DNA of 64,000 bases, from contig NC_082618.1 of assembly GCF_030936135.1 (NCBI RefSeq), positions 9,645,034 through 9,709,033 of the forward strand, in the 5' to 3' direction. This DNA is from Gavia stellata (Eukaryota; Chordata; Aves; Gaviiformes; Gaviidae). The position numbers were made by a program, and so were the translations under genes. Under the pieces are notes generated by a model. The model did no database searches. It saw only the letters and a list, made by a program, of their open reading frames with translations, and was not told the DNA's origin. The first letter of the stretch is position 1, and each line of letters starts with the position of its first letter. Positions 62,011-64,000 of the stretch are shown one piece after another.

Positions 62011-64000
62011 CTTTTTATTTAAAGCCTCAATTAAAATTAACCCGGGAAGGCAATAATAACGAAGGAAATTAAGAAATATGTATAAATATATGTATGTGCT
62101 GCCGTATCGTTACTTCTCGGTGGCGATTAGTGCTCACCGCAGGGAAGTCCTGCTGTCTGGAAATTGGCTTTGCCTCCTAGGAAACCTGAGGAAAATGCTG
62201 CCCTAGTTAATGCTGCTGTAGCTCTTAGGAGAAGCTTGAAATTAAATAGATACAGGGTTTTCTTTCAAAATATGCTCTTGAATAAATTAGTTTGCATCCA
62301 GAAATGGCATCTGTTTTCCTTGGCTCAGATACTTTTCTAAAAGTGTTTAGGTATGCAGCTCACAATGAAACCGGTGCCTAATATCTGAGCAGTTTTGAAA
62401 ATCAGTCCTGTGTTGTTTAGAATTAAAACTGAAATACTGTTTTTAATTCAAAATTTTACATGCAGAAGTGCTGTGGGGTCAGTAACCCTGGGAGAGGGGA
62501 AGGATGGGCACTTAGATCTCAGGAGGTGAAAAACGAAGCGTTTAGAAGAGCGAGGTTGCCTGGTTTTTAGTAACACATACCATCTGAACATAAACCTTCT
62601 CTTTTATACTTCAGGAAGAAGCTGAGGACACGGGACACATCTCTGTTTCTGTTGGAGGTAGGTTTTAAGGAGGCATCTGCAGCAATTTGGTCTACTTTTA
62701 GGATGTTTTTGGAATCTGTATCTAGAATTTCTTGACTGGAAATTTCAGGCCTCGTATCCTCTGCATTTCACTTGGGCTGTGGCTGATACAGTGGAAGAAA
62801 CCTGGGCTAGTTACTACAGATAGGCTTGACGTATTAAACAAACGCACCAGCTTCCTGTTCCTGTAGGCCCTCTGAACTAAGAGAACCTTCCAATTTATAT
62901 AGTACTTATGCCTAATTATCGCAACACTGCTCAGTAGCAGCATCAATACAGATTTCAGATGCTTCGCTGGAAGCCCTCTAAGAATTATGTGGCTATATCC
63001 CCATCCTTCCAAGGATAACACAAAACTGTTGCGTTTGACTTATGCTATGCCATATTGTTCGTTCTCTTACTCTTTGCTCAGTTAGTCATTTGCATGGCGT
63101 TTGGATTATGGAGGACAATGTGAAAAATCTTAATTTGATTCTCAGATCAGGAAAAGCAATTATAAATCTTTTATCTTTAAATAGTATTTTATGGTTGCAA
63201 ATTACGCATGCCTTCTGTACATTGCTTGGAAGTGTATAAATATAAAAGCCTCGTTCAGCTGTTTCTTTTTTGTAATTGTAAAATGCATTAAAGTACAAAT
63301 GTAGTTTTAAATCAAAGTTGTTCTTAAACTGTTCCTCATTGTTACACGCACTGGAAATACAAAATTAATTCATGGCAGCTTATTAATCAATAATGTTTGC
63401 TTATGCAGGTCACTTGCTGATTTATCTCCAATTCACAGCTCATTAGAAGGTACGTAACTCTTCAGTGATGTTGTTACTTAACGGGTATGTTTTCATGGTG
63501 CTATTAATGACCTCTGGATTTAGTAACCCCTGACACAAGAAAGATTTCAGAGATTATTAACACAAAATTGGACGTCTTTTCCCATGGGTATTGCACATGT
63601 AATACTTAATAATAAATTTACCAATCTGTATTTTGGACTCGCCTCCTAGAATGCCCATAAATTTCATACAGACAGCCAAATTGGTGTCCTGGCATGTTTT
63701 CAGGTGTCTGTATACACTTAGATATAAGTATCACAGACTTTCTCATCCTCCTAGGTATAGGTGGTACCTCCTTAATTGGTGCCTTCATCAGTGTATTCCT
63801 GCTTTTCCTGTGGTTGTTAAATGCATGAGACAATACTGGAACAAACACTGATCGTCATGGAACTCTGCCGGTCATGCCTTGGTAGCACAATACTTACCTT
63901 TTCAACAGTTACTCTGTACTAAAAGTTTCTGAGAGATAAAGAAATATTAGAAGAAAATATTTTGTATCGCAGTCCTAATTCTTGAAGAAGCTCTGCAGAA
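62011..64000. other. Region upstream of RNFT1, no identified gene
   Basis: AT-rich sequence after the CpG island. No protein family is recognisable. Two short exon-like segments on + (62615-62657 and 63409-63449) have good splice sites and could belong to a divergent non-coding transcript. Confidence 0.45.

Noticed and set aside
61408-62072. Long overlapping ORFs (up to 186 codons) on both strands in the RNFT1 CpG island
   Set aside because: Same GC artefact; Pro/Arg/Gly-rich in several frames at once, with no family resemblance.

Overview
The window is nuclear DNA of a vertebrate, most likely a bird; the species is not resolved. The reasons are small genes with short introns for a vertebrate, very little interspersed repeat apart from a recognisable CR1 3' tail at about 37357-37398, two sharp CpG islands, and a miR-21 precursor whose loop and flanks match the chicken form as I remember it. 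Gene order is the block known from human 17q23: VMP1, MIR21, TUBD1, RPS6KB1, RNFT1. All protein-gene calls come from splice-by-splice reading: exon phases join without error, and the assembled lengths are 453 codons (TUBD1), 502 (RPS6KB1) and 389 (RNFT1).

Layout. 1-8766 is an intron of VMP1 (+). The last two coding exons of VMP1 lie at 8767-8869 and 10181-10324, followed by its 3'UTR. The MIR21 hairpin (+) is at 11818-11914, about 1.5 kb past the VMP1 stop. 12.0-23.8 kb has no gene I can name, though a few exon-like minus-strand blocks are flagged. TUBD1 (-) has eight coding exons between 30107 and 24039. A CpG-island promoter shared by TUBD1 and RPS6KB1 covers about 31.0-32.6 kb and carries repeated NRF1-type GCGCATGC motifs. 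RPS6KB1 (+) has 15 coding exons from 31993 to 45768 and a long 3'UTR. RNFT1 (-) has eight coding exons from 59701 to 53324, with a second CpG island at about 61.3-62.0 kb as its promoter. 62.0-64.0 kb has no identified gene but holds two exon-like segments on +.

Function. VMP1 (ER lipid scrambling and autophagy), RNFT1 (ER-associated ubiquitin ligase), RPS6KB1 (p70 S6 kinase downstream of mTORC1) and TUBD1 (delta-tubulin, centriole triplets) are housekeeping-type genes and do not form one pathway. MIR21 is a stimulus-responsive microRNA just downstream of VMP1. In mammals it is made both from its own promoter inside VMP1 and by VMP1 read-through.

Points of interest. The p85-type N-terminal extension of S6K1 cannot be read in frame here, and the equivalent upstream ATG opens an overlapping out-of-frame uORF. 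RPS6KB1 has a candidate in-frame alternative last exon. The shared promoter has an NRF1-like motif array. There are candidate MIR21 promoter and polyadenylation elements, and several exon-like segments with good splice sites that belong to no known gene. I found no wholly new system; the unexplained segments are modest candidates.
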